In this document: positions 1 to 14,100 of the stretch, piece after piece
How the letters are laid out: the number at the start of each line of letters is the position of its first letter
Numbering within the stretch: the first letter of the stretch is position 1
NCBI RefSeq assembly: GCF_003945595.2
Contig: NW_024104505.1
Span: 640,748-704,747 of the forward strand
Source: Pipra filicauda
Taxonomy: Eukaryota > Chordata > Aves > Passeriformes > Pipridae
DNA length: 64,000 nt
Direction: 5' to 3'
Position numbers and translations under genes: made by a program
The notes under the pieces: generated by a model
Database searches by the model: none
What the model saw: only the letters and a program-made list of their open reading frames with translations
What the model was told of the DNA's origin: nothing

Positions 1-582
1 TCAAATGAATTTGAATATGCTTTTGTACTAATATTCCTCTGGAGAGGATTCAAGCAGAAGTAGTAGAGAAGCTGTGGTGTGGTCTGGTGGTACAGCACCC
101 TGCCCACCACTTCATGCCTGGAGGGGCAGAGGAGATGGGACAAGGGGAGGCCCTTGGCTGAGATGAGTCCATGCACTGCACTGCTGGTGAGCATAGAGGC
201 AGACTTCTCCAGTCTGGGTGAGTATTTAAAGGTGAATTTTTTTATTAAGATTTTCACATGGTCTTTGATTAAGCTAGAAATGGGAGGGCAAAAATTATTT
301 GAAGGTTGGGAAAAAATCACGTGCAAGAGAAGTTTCTGAGTGTGGTATGACTTATCTTTTCCTGTTTCTCACTGTTATTCAGTGAAAAGATGGCTTTTTA
401 ATTGTAGTTATTATCTTTATGTGATAGACTTAGTTCTGGTGACAAGATAAATAATGTTGTAAGCAAGACTTCCTTTTCCTGTCACTGGGTTCTTTTGGTT
501 AAGTAACTTACGTTTATTATGGAACAAAGCAAGGTACAGTGCAAATATACCCTGTCCTTTTATCCAGCCTTTCAGTAATATT
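1..582. other. Intergenic, nothing recognised
   Basis: A/T-leaning DNA at the window edge with no coding, repeat or RNA signal that I can support. Confidence 0.6.
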
Positions 583-2835
583 CACAGAATCACAGAATCT
601 CAGAACATGCTGAGTTGGAAGAGACAGACAAGAATCACTGAGTCCAACTCTCAACCCTACACAGGACCATTCCCCCAGAGTCACATCATGTGCCTGAGAG
701 TATCATCCAAATGCTTCTTGAACTCTGTCAGGCTTGGTGCTATGATCGAACTTGTTGCTGGGAGCCTGTTCCAGTCCCCAGCTACCCTCTGGGTGAAGAA
801 CCTTTTTCCTTTGCTTAGTATTCCTTCTAGTCCTGCGACCAAGTTGTTTATGAAGATGTTGAAGAGCACAGGGCCTGAAATGGAGCCCTGTGGAACCTCA
901 CTAGTGACAGGTTCCCAGTCTAATGTCATCCCATTCACTGTTACCCTCTGTGCTCAACCTATGAGCCGATTGCTCACCCACCACATGATGTGTTTATCCA
1001 GCTGTGTGCTGGACATTTTGTCCATAAGGATCCTGTGAGAGACAGTATTGAAAGCTTTACTGAAATCCAAAAATATTACATCGGCTGGCTTCCCTTGATC
1101 AGCTAGGTGGATAAACAGGACTTTTCTCTCATGAAGCTGTGTTGGCTGTGACCAATGACTGTGTTGTCTTTCAGGTGTTTTTCAGTACTTCCTGGAATAG
1201 TCTTCTCCATAACTTTTCCAGGCACTGAAGTGAGACTGACAGGCCTGTAGTTTCCAGGGTCCTCCTTCTTGCCCCTCTTGAAAATCGAGACAATGTTTAC
1301 CAGTTTCCAGTCAGTGACCTCTCCAGATTTCCAAGACTGCTTAAAAATCATTGAGAGGTTTTGTGATGACATCAGCTAGTTCTTTGAGGATTCTGGGAAG
1401 AATTCCATCAGGCCCCATAGATTTGTAGGTATCCAGCTAGAGCAGAAGATCCTGCACAGTTTCAGGGTCCACTGGGAGTTGATCATTCTCCCAGTCATGG
1501 TCCTCCAGCTCAGGGCACTGAGACCCCCTTGATCCCTCGTCTGTGTTTGAAGACAAAGGCAAAGAAAGTGTTAAACACCTGTGCCTTGTCTCTGTCTCTG
1601 TGAGGTGACCATCCTCATCCTGTACCAGGCCAATGATATTTCTATACTACCTATTGCCATTAATGTATTTAAAAAAACCCTCTTTTTATCGTCCCCCACA
1701 TTTCTGGCCTGCTTCAACTCCAGTTGAGCTTTGGCTACAGCAGCAAGCAGCATCTCTGAATTCCTCCCATGTCACTTGACCTTGTTTCTACTGGGCATAC
1801 ACCTTTCCTTTTTTTGCCTTATTTCCAAGAGAAGATTACTGTTCAGCCAAGATGGCCTTCTGCCTCACCTGCTTGACTTCTGACGTTTGGGAATTGCCTG
1901 CTGCTGTGCCCTTAGGAGATGATATTTGAAAGGTGATCAGCACTGATGGACCCCAGCACCTGCAATAGCATTTTCCCAGGGGAACTTGCTTACTAATTCC
2001 CTGAGGAGCCTGAAGTCTGCTCTCCTCATGTCCAGAGTTGAGGTTTTGCTGGCACTTTTCCTCCTATCAACAGAGATTTTAAACTCAATCACTTTGTGGC
2101 ACTGTGGCCAAGACAGCCGCCAATCTCCACTTTGCTCAGGAGATCCTCTTTGTTGACAAGCAGCAGATCAAGGAGAGCATCTTTCGAGTCGTCTCCCTTA
2201 GGACTTGTTCCATAAAGTTGTCATCCAGGCTTTTGAGGAATCTTTTCACCCAGGTTGTACCAGATGTGCGATGCTCCCAGTTAATTTCTGGCAAGTTAAA
2301 GTGCCCCATAAGGACAAGGGCAGTTGACTTGAAAATATCTCTTAGTTTCTCAAAGAATAAGTTGTTGACATCATTGTCCTGGCCGGGAAGTCTATAGTAG
2401 ACTCCTATGATGACATCTGCATTATTTGTCTGCCCCTTGATTCTTATCCAGAGGCTCTCAACTGTGGCATTGCCAACTATGAGCTCTATATGTTCTAACC
2501 CTCCTGATACGTAGAGTGCCACCTCATCACCTCTTCTGCCCTGCCTATCCCTCCTAACCATGTCTATCCTTGTAACCATCTAACAGGACACTCCAGTCAC
2601 AGGTCTCACCCCACCAGGTTTCACTTATGCCAACGATGTCAAATCTCTGAGACTGAGCCAAAGCTTTGAGCTCCTCTTCTTTGTTTCTTGTGCTGGACAC
2701 TGAAGCATTTGTACTGAAGTACAAACATTTCGGGTGTAGTACATTGTGGCCAATACCTCCTGAAGCATATTGAGAAGTCCCATTAGTGCTCCTTTCCTCA
2801 AGTTTTGGCACACCATACCATCACTTATCACTGGC
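583..2835 (-). mobile_element. CR1 LINE, degraded, internally deleted
   Basis: A CR1 non-LTR retrotransposon in minus orientation. The 3' end is at about 583 with the tail seen as CACAGAATCACAGAATC. Endonuclease remnants lie at 2136-2811 (SETWWGE, RRDRQGRRGDEVALYV, MGHFNLPEINWEH) and are split by a frameshift near 2560; the usual GDFN motif reads GHFN. Reverse transcriptase remnants lie at 1103-1372 (DPGNYRPVSLTSVPGKVMEK) and 810-940 ([19 protein letters not shown]). After that RT block the sequence jumps directly to the 3' terminal block ([14 protein letters not shown]), so the C-terminal part of RT is deleted. Stops and frameshifts make it non-functional. The 5' limit is approximate. Confidence 0.9.
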
Positions 2836-3886
2836 AAGCTTGGTTCTGTTCCCTTCCCCCTTCCAAGCTAGTTTGTGGTATTGTGCCAGGTAAGGAATTA
2901 ATGTTAAGGTTTTGACATTATGTGCAATGATATTGCAAAAAGCTTATGTTGGTTTGAGAGAGATACTTTACAACGATAAGCTGCAGTCTTAAAGAAAAAA
3001 ACCCAAAACCAAACCCAAAACAATAAAGCAACAAAATTCTCTGCTTTCACTTCCTTCACCCTGAACAGAATTTTTTCAGGAAAAATTATTTATGCAAAAT
3101 ATTGTCTCTTAAATTTTTAATTACAGTTCCCTTGTCATTTCAAAGCCTAGAACTGTTTAGGGCACAGATGCCCTGGTTCATTCACTATGAGCAGGACTAA
3201 GAACGGTTCTGCCCTGAGCGACTGGTGCAGTGTAAATGTGTCCATCGACACTCACGCCTCCAGCTCTCTAGAGAATCTTTCTGAAAAGAAATGAAATGTA
3301 TGAACCAGAATTTAATGGCAAAGAAGTGGTGTCAGTGGTTAGAAACTCACACTTTGCTCACACTTCACTGCATAGTTTGAGTAGGGGTGAATGACTGGGT
3401 TGGGCAGCAAAAACACTGCTAAGCTGTTCCTTCCTCCCATGCTGGAAACACACTTGTATGGGGACTTTCTGAGGTGTTTGCTTTCAAAATTCACAGAAAA
3501 CATGAAAAAAACCTGAAATAAACCAGATTTTGCTAATCTGTGTTTATGGAAGCAGCAGTCAAACAGATTTCAAGAGGTTTTACCATACACCCTAAAGACC
3601 CTAGTCTGTATCTTGGGTGATATGGGGGGAACTGATGGAGGCTGCATTGAGCTTGGGGTGAAAACAAGATGTCATGAGCTGACTTTACCAGCTTTCTATA
3701 CTGCTTTGGTCATGCTAGAGAGCCCAAGGGGAGTGCTCTGGCTCCTGCACTCAGGGATTGCCCAGGGTATTGCTGGGCAGGGATGGATGCCCCGACCTAC
3801 CTGACTACCCTGCTGGGAACTACCTCAGCTTACAAACATGGGGACCTCAAGGTAAAGTGGCAGTGCTGATGTATTTGCTGGCATAT
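2836..3886. other. Intergenic, nothing recognised
   Basis: Between the CR1 and the solo LTR. It contains an A-rich AAACCC-like stretch near 2993-3030 and nothing else that I recognise. Confidence 0.6.
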
Positions 3887-3891
3887 CAAAT
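3887..3891 (+). repeat. Target-site duplication CAAAT (left)
   Basis: Directly precedes the TG of the solo LTR and is identical to the five bases directly after its terminal CA. Confidence 0.78.
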
Positions 3892-5146
3892 TGTCGTAGT
3901 TTGAAAAAGAGTCCCCCCAGAGCTGGAAGATAGCTAGCTCCAGGGGTGGTGTTTTTGGTGCTGAGCCAATGAGGGCTTAGTGTGCCCCTGCGGAAATGAC
4001 ATATTCACAAGCCAGAAAAGAAGGCTTGTTGGCGTAACTGGAATTAGGGCAGCCATGAAGTGAGATGCTATGTGTTAAAGAGAGAGAGAGAGAGAGAGAG
4101 ACCGAGCGGGGCCGGGACGGCTTTCCCCCCCTGGTCCTAGCCGTGGCGGCAGGGGGCTTCTTTCCTCCCTCAGCCCTAGCTCAGGGGACTCGGTACAGCT
4201 TTGTAGCTGGGCTGGGATGCTGAGCTAAGACCATGTCACCGCCCCACTGCCAGGGAGAGGCGGTGGCACGGGACCCAATCCAGCTGGGGGCTGGAACCAA
4301 GCCCCAGTGGGCAGGAACACTAAGCCAACATGAGCTGAGGGGTGGCCCAGAGCAGGCCAGGCTGGTTAGCCATGACCCTGGAGAGGCAGCTGCAGCACAC
4401 AGCCACGGAGCAAGCCTCTGTGGAGGAGCAGCCCGGGCTCCCGCAGCAGCTTGGAGGCGAGCAGCAAAATATGGACTGAGAGACGCAGGGATGTCCTGCG
4501 AGGAGAGAGAGCCTGCAATGAAGCAGGAGAAGCCAGCTGGAAACATTTCTTGGGTAAGAACTGAGTCAAAAACCCCCAGAATCCTTGTGACTGGGAAAGG
4601 AGGGGTGGAATACTGCCTAGGGGACCCCCTGAAATTCCTGTGGAAGGAAATCTCCACGGAGCAGGAGGTAAAGACTTTAAGCTTTAACTCCCTGTACTCC
4701 GTGGATGACGACCATGGTGGTAACGAGCTTGTTTCCCTCGAAGGCCATGGGTACCCCTTGACTGGAACTGAAGGGCTGAGTGGGGGTGAGAGAGAGATCC
4801 CCTGCACTTTGATGGAGAGAGAGAGAGATTTCCCAGCTACGGCGAATTGAAACTACTGCCTTAAAGATAAGAGAAGAGACTGTGCTGCCCTGAAACTGAA
4901 AACACTTCTTCTTCCTCTTGGACTTTATGGGTGGAGGGAGAGGTGGTCTGTGTAAATACAATGTTTTACCATAGGAGAGTTAGTTAAGATTGTTGTATAT
5001 ATATTGCTTTATAGTTTTTTATTTTGTTAGTAATAAAGTTTGATACAATTCCCGCTGCTGAGTTATGCCTGTGTGAAACTTCTCTCACATTTGGGTAAAT
5101 TTGTGGAGGGTTTGAAAATTGGCTTTTAGAGGCTAAAACCAGGGCA
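3892..5146 (+). mobile_element. Solo LTR, 1255 bp, with 5-bp target-site duplication
   Basis: The element starts TGTCGTAGTTTG and ends CAGGGCA, the expected TG...CA termini, with an imperfect terminal inverted repeat. It is flanked by a perfect direct repeat CAAAT at 3887-3891 and 5147-5151. Near the 3' end are a TATATATAT stretch (about 4996-5004) and AATAAA at 5032-5037, fitting a promoter and poly(A) signal and giving plus orientation. No retroviral internal region follows, so it is a solo LTR left by recombination. A 5-bp duplication fits ERVL-like elements. The U3 part is unusually long and GC-rich. I do not recognise the family. Confidence 0.78.
4078..4102 (+). repeat. (GA)n microsatellite inside the LTR
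   Basis: About twelve AG/GA units in a row inside the U3-like part of the solo LTR; a shorter GA run recurs near 4814-4827. Confidence 0.9.
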
Positions 5147-5151
5147 CAAAT
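5147..5151 (+). repeat. Target-site duplication CAAAT (right)
   Basis: Directly follows the terminal CA of the solo LTR; partner of the left copy. Confidence 0.78.
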
Positions 5152-8100
5152 ATATGGAGAGGAGGAAAGAAATGAAAATCCTGGCCAAAGGTGAGGTGGC
5201 CAGGTGTCTGCTGCACAGAGGTGTGTCGTGCTCTCCCAGCACTCCAGACACTGGTATGAACCCCTGGCTGATTCGCCCAAATTGCACCTAGCAGCCTGCC
5301 CCTGAGAGTCAGCAGGTGCCATTCTTCTTGACAATTAGCTCTTTTTATACAGGCAATATGTTAATCTCCTGTGGCCACAAATGGGAAATTCCCTCTTTGC
5401 AAACCGCCTTGTAAAAGCACCATTCAGACTCTCCCTAGACAGAACATCCAAAGAGAAGAATTCCTCTTCAGACCTATCAGGCCTGAATCTGCTGGAGAAA
5501 AATGGCCCTGAGGTGTCCTCAGTCCTTCCAAGCTGTAGCCTGGAGTCCTTGGAGCTGAGAGGGAAAGGGAAATCCAAAGGATGTTTCTCTTGAGATAAGG
5601 TCTTAACAGATTTCCCCTGGGTTATCTCCAAAGCCAGCTCCAACACCACCCCACCACTGAGTGGGGCCAGGAGTTCCAAAGACAGAGTACAAGAAAACCC
5701 AAGAGTCCAAAGAAAACCCTATACAACAAGGGTTTTTCATTTCTCCTCTGGGGATGAGGATCCTATGCTCTGTCCAGGTGAGCTGCCACATATCTCACCT
5801 GCTCTGGCAACACTACACCTGATATCCTGCCAGGAAGGACTGCTGATGGGACACACAACATCTGAACACAGCCTGAATCTGTGCTGAGCTGGCTTGCAAA
5901 GAAGCTTGGGATACACAGCAACCTGCCCCAGGAGTCAGCAAGCACAGACATGTGCTGGTGTGGTTATGCTGACTTCTAGTCACCATGGAACACTCCATAG
6001 CACAAAGGCTGATGTTTGTTGGTCTACTGTAAATTTGACATTTTTCATTTCTTTTAGTCAGAAAAGTAAAAATATCTTGTTTCTTCATAAGCTTTCCTCC
6101 CCTGAATAGAAGCTAATCCAAGAGCTATTTAATTCTCACTTACATGGAACTTTTTATTCCGATAGCAAATATATTCCTATGTTCTTTGGCTTGTGTGCTT
6201 GTGTAAAATCTTAGCACAAATATATGAATTACATTTTTTAAAAATTATTGCTATTCTCTTGAAAATTTTCAGTGACCTGATGGAGTAAACCAATATCACA
6301 CTGTTTCCTCTTATTTATTATTGTGTTAGCAGTTTTGCCTAGCCCTGCAATTGCATAGATTTAAATAATACAGCAATTGTGTAGAATTAAAAATAAAGAA
6401 CATCACATTTTCCAGATTGAGGGACGAAAAGGACCTTTCCTCAGCTGTGCTGGAGCAGCTCAGTAGCTAGAGTATAGCAGCGGAGCTGAGTGGATGGTGC
6501 AGACATGTAGGAGTAGGAACTTCTTGCATTGCCACATAATGCCAAAACTCGATGGTCAAACTCTAACACAGCATCCTGTGTGTCATTCATTTGTTCTTTT
6601 GACATCTGACTTGTTTACAGCAAGAACACATCTCTCCCACACACAGGGACTGAAACTCCTTGAAGTCTATCATCAGATGCTGGAATATAGGGTAGTTTAC
6701 AGGTTTGAGCAGAGAATAGGTAAAAAATGTTCCTGGCATGAAACTTTTTCAAGGGTTTGACTTTGCTTATTTTTCTTGCAGATTAGACGGGTACACAGGG
6801 GCTACTAAAGGTCAATGACACTGGAGAGCCTTTATGCTGTAGGTTATCTCCCTAAGTCAATTTTTGTCTGAAGTAAAAATTTCTTACAGTTCAGAACTGA
6901 AGGTTGACGGACTGTGTAAAGTGGTTAGACCTTTTCAAAAGAATTCTACTTTATAAAAACAGAACATGAACATTGACACAAGGATGACTTTAGGAACATT
7001 TTGTATATCTTCCAAAGTCTGAGTTGCACTCACATGGAGGGAAAATCAGAAGCTAACAAAACTAAAGGCAATAAAGATTTTTTAATCATCTAAGTAATCT
7101 CAGTGGTAATAACTATCTCCTCTGGAGATAATAAAATTCTAAGCATAGAGGGAGAAAATGTTCAGCAAACATCTTGGTTTTGCATCTAACATTTCCCTTA
7201 AATAATAATGTAAAGGAAATCATTGTTCTTATGAGATACAAGTAAATAACATCACTTCTTCCTGAATGCAATGTACACCCACAAATCCTACAACAGTTGC
7301 TTGAAGAAGAAGGAAAATAACCGGTGTAATTCTATGTTAATTATTAGAAACCAAAGTTTCTTTAATAAACCTGATTCAATGCTTTGCTGATGTCAATTAC
7401 TAGCCTGGTTGATAAAAGCAACTACATAGACTACTGTGAAGTATTTTTTTGGTATTGTAGAATGTTTGGACAGAAGAATCTAGCAACTCTCGTTGGCAAA
7501 AAACCCATGCCCATTAAAGTGAGAACTGATGCCCAGGCGTAATTACTGATACATTGCCAATAAGAAATCTTGAGCACATGACTTCGTTTGTTATTTTCTG
7601 CAGAGATCAGTGCCAGATTTGATCTCATTCTACATTTTCATCTGTAACCAGGAAGAAAATACTAAGTCACTGCTGATAAAAACCAAACATGACAAGAAAC
7701 TGGAAAAACTAAATATGGAGGAGGCAGAGGAGTCAGACAGAGCAAACTAGACCCACCAAAACAAATACACTTTAATACAGGCAAATATGAAGTGTGATGT
7801 TGCATCCTGAGAGCAACAAACAGAATAAGGGGAATGGTGAGCAAATAGCTCACTATGAGTTCACAATTTACAGAGTTAAAAGGAATGATGCAGTTCAGGG
7901 GTGTCTAAACAAACTAGCAGAAAAGGTGTTTCTTGCTCCTGTATTTTTCGTTGCTGAGATTTTTTTCGCATACTTAGAATTTAGTAATTTTATAACTTTT
8001 TACTGGTTCTTCTCAGGTCTCACTGAAATCACAATTTATCTTTATTATGAATGTTTTTCCACTACAAAGAGGATGTTAACCCCTTGATTATGTCAACAAG

Positions 8101-11100
8101 ACAATACATAAATAGATGAAAGCCAGCTAAATGAACTTCTCACTTCACTTCCTTGTTCATGCCACAGTAGTTTATTCTCATCTCCCTTGATAACCTTGAA
8201 AACCTTAAAGTAAACAAGTGGGTCATCTATTTGCCCCAATTTATAACATTAATCATTGTGTAAGCCAGATACAAATTCCCTGGTACAAATCAAGTGTATT
8301 ATGATTCGAAGAAGATGAACATACCATGCAGCAGCCAGTGGTGTGCAGGAAATTGTGACTTAGTACTTTTTCTTGTTTTAAAAAAAAAAAAAATTCAGAT
8401 CTTTTGCTTTGTCAGAAAAAGAAACCGATGATGGAGCCAGGTAGATCTTTGATGCAATTCCATTGACTACAAAGGAAAACCCTATTTTCTTGAATGTAGT
8501 ATTAATGCAAGTGGAGGATACATTGTTTTTGGCAACAACACCAAGTGTCTTGCCATCAACACTTATTCCAAACAGCCCTACCCTGATATATCTCAGTTTG
8601 TTCTGATTTTCTACACTGAGAACATGTTGGGCCTGAACTGGGAATTTTTTGAGGATTCCAACACATTTCTAGAACACTGTTAAAATAACCAAGAAAATGG
8701 TAATGAATCAACGGTAGTGAATGGTAATTCATTAGTATTTAGCTGTTGTTCAGTGCAGAGACATACATCTGGTTCTAAAGGCTCCCTTTGGTCAAGTTTC
8801 ATTTTGATTCCTCTGTATCCCATGGAGTACCTGAAAGGAAACAAGACAAAGTGACTTCAGAAAAATGAAAAGGGAGTCTAAGGGTGAGACTCAGTTGATC
8901 CCAAGGTTATGTTGATAATGCCAAGTGAGTACATCCTCAATGCAGATAGAAATAATTATTGTTATTTACCCTAATTTAATCTCATAAGTACTGAGGAGAG
9001 CTAGGTGAGTGCTATTTCTCCAATTTTATACAGAACAAACATATAAATGGAAGAAGTGAGAGGTTAATTATCCAGCTAGGCAAAGCATTTAAATGCCTAA
9101 CACCCATTGATTTCAGGAAGTACTAGTGGCCATAAGTTTTGTGTGTCTCTGTGGTTTGCCCAGTATCAAACTGATTAGTCAGGAAGCTATGCAGAGACAG
9201 GCAATCTGCATATTGCCCTGATTTTCTAACTTTCTCCAAGAGGAATCGTCACCTTAGAAATAGGTTGTGGGATTCATCTCATCAAACATGTCACCTTTGC
9301 AGTGTAAACATCTACATCTGGACTAGTCATCTGGACACTGCTTTTAGTCAAGGAAGGGAAAGACAACACAAATGAATTCCAACTTCTGTGTCAGCACCGC
9401 AAAAGCGGAATACCAAAATGCAACCTACACCAGATGTGGTCATCCATTTACCCTTGCTATCCTGAGATTCACTGGAAAAAAATACAAAACATATCCAGGG
9501 GATTTCCAATCCTTGATGTTATCTTTAGAGTGTTCTAATTCAGCTTCAGAATAAAGAACTCATTTGTATTTCTTCTTGTGTCTACTTGCCTCTGCTTCAT
9601 CTGACTCAAAACAAGAAAGTTCACAGATTTAACATTTTCTGGCTGCACATGCCTAGAAAATTACCATTTCCTCCTTTTAATGACCTCTGTGATGTCCTGT
9701 GATTATTTTCCATTTATTATAGGCTTTTCTGGATTAATTTTATCTGCTGATGATATTTTCATAATTTCAGAATTAAAATAAAGATTTAGTCAATCTTTTA
9801 TGCATTATCAAATATTTTTAAATAGTTTATGGCTTTTTGACTGGGGAAAAATAAGTTACAAAAAATGTGATCTAGCTAGACTTTCTCTGAAACTGAAAAT
9901 ATTTAATTACACCCTGAAACATAACAGAAAGAGCATGTTGATAAAAGGTTAGGCACAAACACAGCTCTGGCAGCTGTAATGTAGATGTTATTATTACAGG
10001 CTGAGACTTCACTGCAGACAAGAAGAAAAGAGGTAAAACTTACCCAATAACTGCTGTTTGCTGCTGGACTTCGTTGACAGTTTAATTTGAAGTTGTTTAC
10101 AAATAGGAAGTGCTATTAACTCAGAGGAATAAATACTGTGAAATTTGAAAGGCTGTCCCTTTGAAAAGCATGGCCCAACTTCTGCATTTCTACAGATAAA
10201 TCCATCTGTGAGACAAAGAAGGCAAGCATAAAGGAGGAGCCTTAGGGGCTAGAAATTTTCAGCAAGCTGTGTTTGTGACCCTCACCTTCTCCAAAGCCTT
10301 GGGGAGCAGAGGAACATGACTGCCATGGGAGCTGGCTCACTGGTGGGAGCAAACCAAGATGCACCTAGACCCAGCATGATGGTTGGAAAACAAGGAAGCA
10401 GAAACCTCATTGCACTGCAAAATGAAATCACAGGTACCTTGGAAAGTAGGCTAAAGCTGGAAATACTGTGTCATCTACTTGGCACATGCAGATGTGGAAA
10501 ATAACCACAAAGTTCTGCACATTAAAGATCGTATTGTTCCTGATCCCAGTTGATGGTAGTTTTCTCTTCTGGGAGGGAAGAGTCAGCCTGGATCAGAGGA
10601 CAGACACATGGCAGTGAGGTAACAACATCGTGGCTGCAGTCAACTTACAATGTGCAGACATACCAACAAACCAAATCCTCAGAAAAAATTGTACCACTCT
10701 GAGGAGGACTTAGTGCACCATGGAGCCCAGAGTGGAAAGCTGGTGCAGCTCCAGTGCAGGGGAGATGAGCAAAGATAAAGGTCTGACGCAACACCAAGCT
10801 GGCTGAACTGAAAGTTCTTAAATTAAATCATGAAACTCAGGTGATAAGAAATTCTGCCTTAACAGGTCCTCTCTGCTGAGTGTACAAAAGAAAAAGCGAG
10901 AGGAAGAAAATTCTGGTTATGAATATGTTAAATTTGACATTCACATAGACTTAAGTTTGGCTGGGCCTATGGGGCCTGAGCTACATGCCTGGTGTGAGTA
11001 ATGCATTTTGAACTTTAATGGTGCACGCTTCTGATATGACTCAAATGCACAGCACTGCCAGAAAGCATTGGAGGCTTTCCTGCCTCCAAGCAGCTGACCT

Positions 11101-14100
11101 GGCACCAACCTTCAAAGAGAATTCTGGCAGGGCTCATCATTTATTGCCCTATCACAACCACCCAAACTTCTATTTTTTAAAAAAAGTCTGTGAAAATGAT
11201 AACTTTTTTCTTTTAGACAAGTGTAGTGTGGTCTTAAACATGTACATGACTATGAAAAAGCCATGCAACATCATCCCTTTCTGTTAGGTTGTTCCATAAT
11301 AATATGTAAATGAAAAATAATGTGACTTCTTCCCATCAGTAAAAATGAGCTTTATCCTCATTGCAGGTAATAAGTTACAGGATAAATAAGCTATAATCTA
11401 TCATGCTTAAATATCAGTTTGGCTACTTTTCTTGCTTTTTAAGTAGCTGTACGTTAGGGACCACAGCAAAGGCTAAGACACCTAAATGGTAGCTAACAAC
11501 CGAGTTGTATCTATTTGAATACAGAGACTTAACAACCAGGTCTCCTCAGATAGGCATGCCTTTGTGGCATGAGGATACCAAGAGCAGCAATTTAAGGTGC
11601 ATCTTTTCACTCCAGAAGGTATAAAAGGAAATAAGAGACTATTTTTGTATGATAGCTGGCCCAATCCCCATTTTAGTTATCCTACAGAATACCTGGAGGG
11701 AAGTTGCAGAGCAAATCGAATTATTAAAGCTTTACATGCATATAAATATTACTGGAGTTTGCAGCAAGACCTTTAGCCAGCGTCACCGTAGTCCTCACTC
11801 TTCTGTCACCGGTGTCAGGCAACAGGAAATGAAATGAGTCCCATGACAAACAATGTTAGCAAGTGGGATTTCTGACCAGATAATCTCATGCTGCACTGTA
11901 CTTCATGCTGTGACCAAATTCTATCCCACGGTGCTTAGCAGCATATCGGACAGAAGTCAGTAAGAAAAGCATTGGTTTCAAAACACAAAGCAACGCACTC
12001 AGCTGGTTTCCTCACAGCAGATCCCCAGCTCACTGGCTTTACTTTACATTGTAAATAAGAAGGGGATTTTGACCCCTTCTTGTGACATGACACCCAACAG
12101 TGGCTCTTTTAAAAAAAACAGTACTGCCTGGGAACTGGACTAACTTATGATGTGCATTTGTATGAGCTCATAGGAATCCCTTGACATCAAGCCACAAACA
12201 GAGGACAAAACCTAAGATCCTCCTTTCCCAGTAATTTACCAGGGGAAATCTGAATTCCTACCCAATACCATGTATGGGTATTAGAGCTTAACCCTCCAAA
12301 AAAAGGTGGTTGGAGAAAAACTGACAAACCAATAACGAAAATAAATATTGCTGTCAGAGGTCAGAGGTGGTGGGAGAGAGGAGAGGTTGCATACATAATA
12401 CTCACTTTAGTGAAGCTGGAGGAGGGGGCGGTCTGGATAGCATGCTGTAGGCTGTCTTTCAATATTAGACACAGGGATTTTTTTGAAAATTAAGATTACT
12501 ACAAAAAGAAGTCATCACAAAACTCCCAAGCAAAATTACCTGCTCTTATTTTAGATTTCTGTTTGACAGAGAGTACATTGAGGTTTTTGGTTATTTTAGT
12601 ATAGATACATGTATATCTACATACAGGCTTTTTTCAATAGACATTTATCTTGACAAATGGAGATGCTGGGGCTGACCAGGTTTCCAACAGCAGCTGTTTT
12701 GAGTAAAAGGGCTGCAAAAGCCCTTGGCAAGTGTGCTGGTCTGCCTGGGCTGGACAGCCATGGTTCTGATCATCATCTGCAGTGGGCAGCTGCTGGAACC
12801 TGGGCAGACTCATTGAGTTGCCTTGACCACAGGCTGAAAAGTGATAATATTTGTACAGGTGCAGGACTGGGCTGTGAGGTACATCTGAATGTGTCCTACT
12901 ACACTGAACAGATAGATGAATAACCTGTCTGAGAGCTAGTGGTAGTCTTCTCCAAAATAACCATGGATAGTCAAGGAAAGGGGAGTTAATGTAGCAGCTC
13001 AGTTAAAGCACTTGCCTTTCTTACTAATCAGCTAGGACAGCCCTTCTCTGAACCAGGCAAGGGTTGATGCTATCAACTATTTATCACTGATGTGGGAGAA
13101 ATATCACCACAGGAATGACTGAACAAGTTTAGTTTAGGCCACTGAATCTGCTCCTATTAGTGACAGGTTTGCTGCACTTCATGTCAAATGTGGGCACCTG
13201 AGAAATGGAGCACTCTGAGGTACTTCTAACTCCAGATTTTAAGGGGCCTTGGCAGTCTAATATAACCTGAAATCATAACTGTTCAATGCTGTGGTTTTCT
13301 ATTTCAGTGGTGTACATATTACACTATAATCTCCCACTCAAATATGCAGGATAAAATTATGCAACTGCTGCTCCCCTGTGGCTCTCACCTGAACAAACCA
13401 TGCATAATATCACCATGATGAACTCATGTGCACAAAATTATGCTCAGCATGAATTTTTTTGAGATTTATACCCAAAATACATATTCAACATCCAGATACT
13501 AGTAAAATCTTCACAAATCCCCTCAAATATTGCCTTCAGCCCCAAAAGTCTTTCATCCCCTCTGTCAGTAAAATCTCCAGGTACTGAGGATGTCTATGGT
13601 GAGTCTATGTCTCAGTTCCCACACTGCAGAGGTGATCAGAGACCTTCCTGCTGCCAAAGTCTCAGCAGGATGCTCAAATAAAGCATCACTGTGGGCATAT
13701 GAACTACCAGGTCTTGGTCCTATCAGATATTCTTGCCTACTCATTGCCTCCTAAACACAGTTAGGGATGAGCAGGATAAGATTATAATTACTTCTCAGTA
13801 GGGTGACTACCTCCTTGATGTAGCTGTTTTAAAGTCCCTGCAGTGCCTGTTCAGAAGAGGAGCTTAGAGTCGAATATTCTAGTCACAGATGGGAAAGACA
13901 CCTTGATATATCCCAAGAATTTTGGTCTCATGATCTCTACTTTTGTGTGTGTATCCTAATCACTGAACCACCTTTTCTCCTATGCCTATCACTGTTAGTG
14001 TAAAAGCCATAGCTGCCAGATAAGTGTGGTTTAACTGACTTTAGACACTTCTGAAGAATGGGGAGGTATAGATTACGACCGTCTGTAGCAAGTGCAGGGA

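Noticed and set aside
607..1038. 143-codon plus-strand open frame
   Set aside because: Antisense of the CR1 reverse transcriptase and 3' block.
5335..6109. Cluster of short open frames after the solo LTR, considered as a retroviral internal region
   Set aside because: No primer-binding site after the LTR, no gag/pol-like motifs, and the target-site duplication closes the element at 5151.
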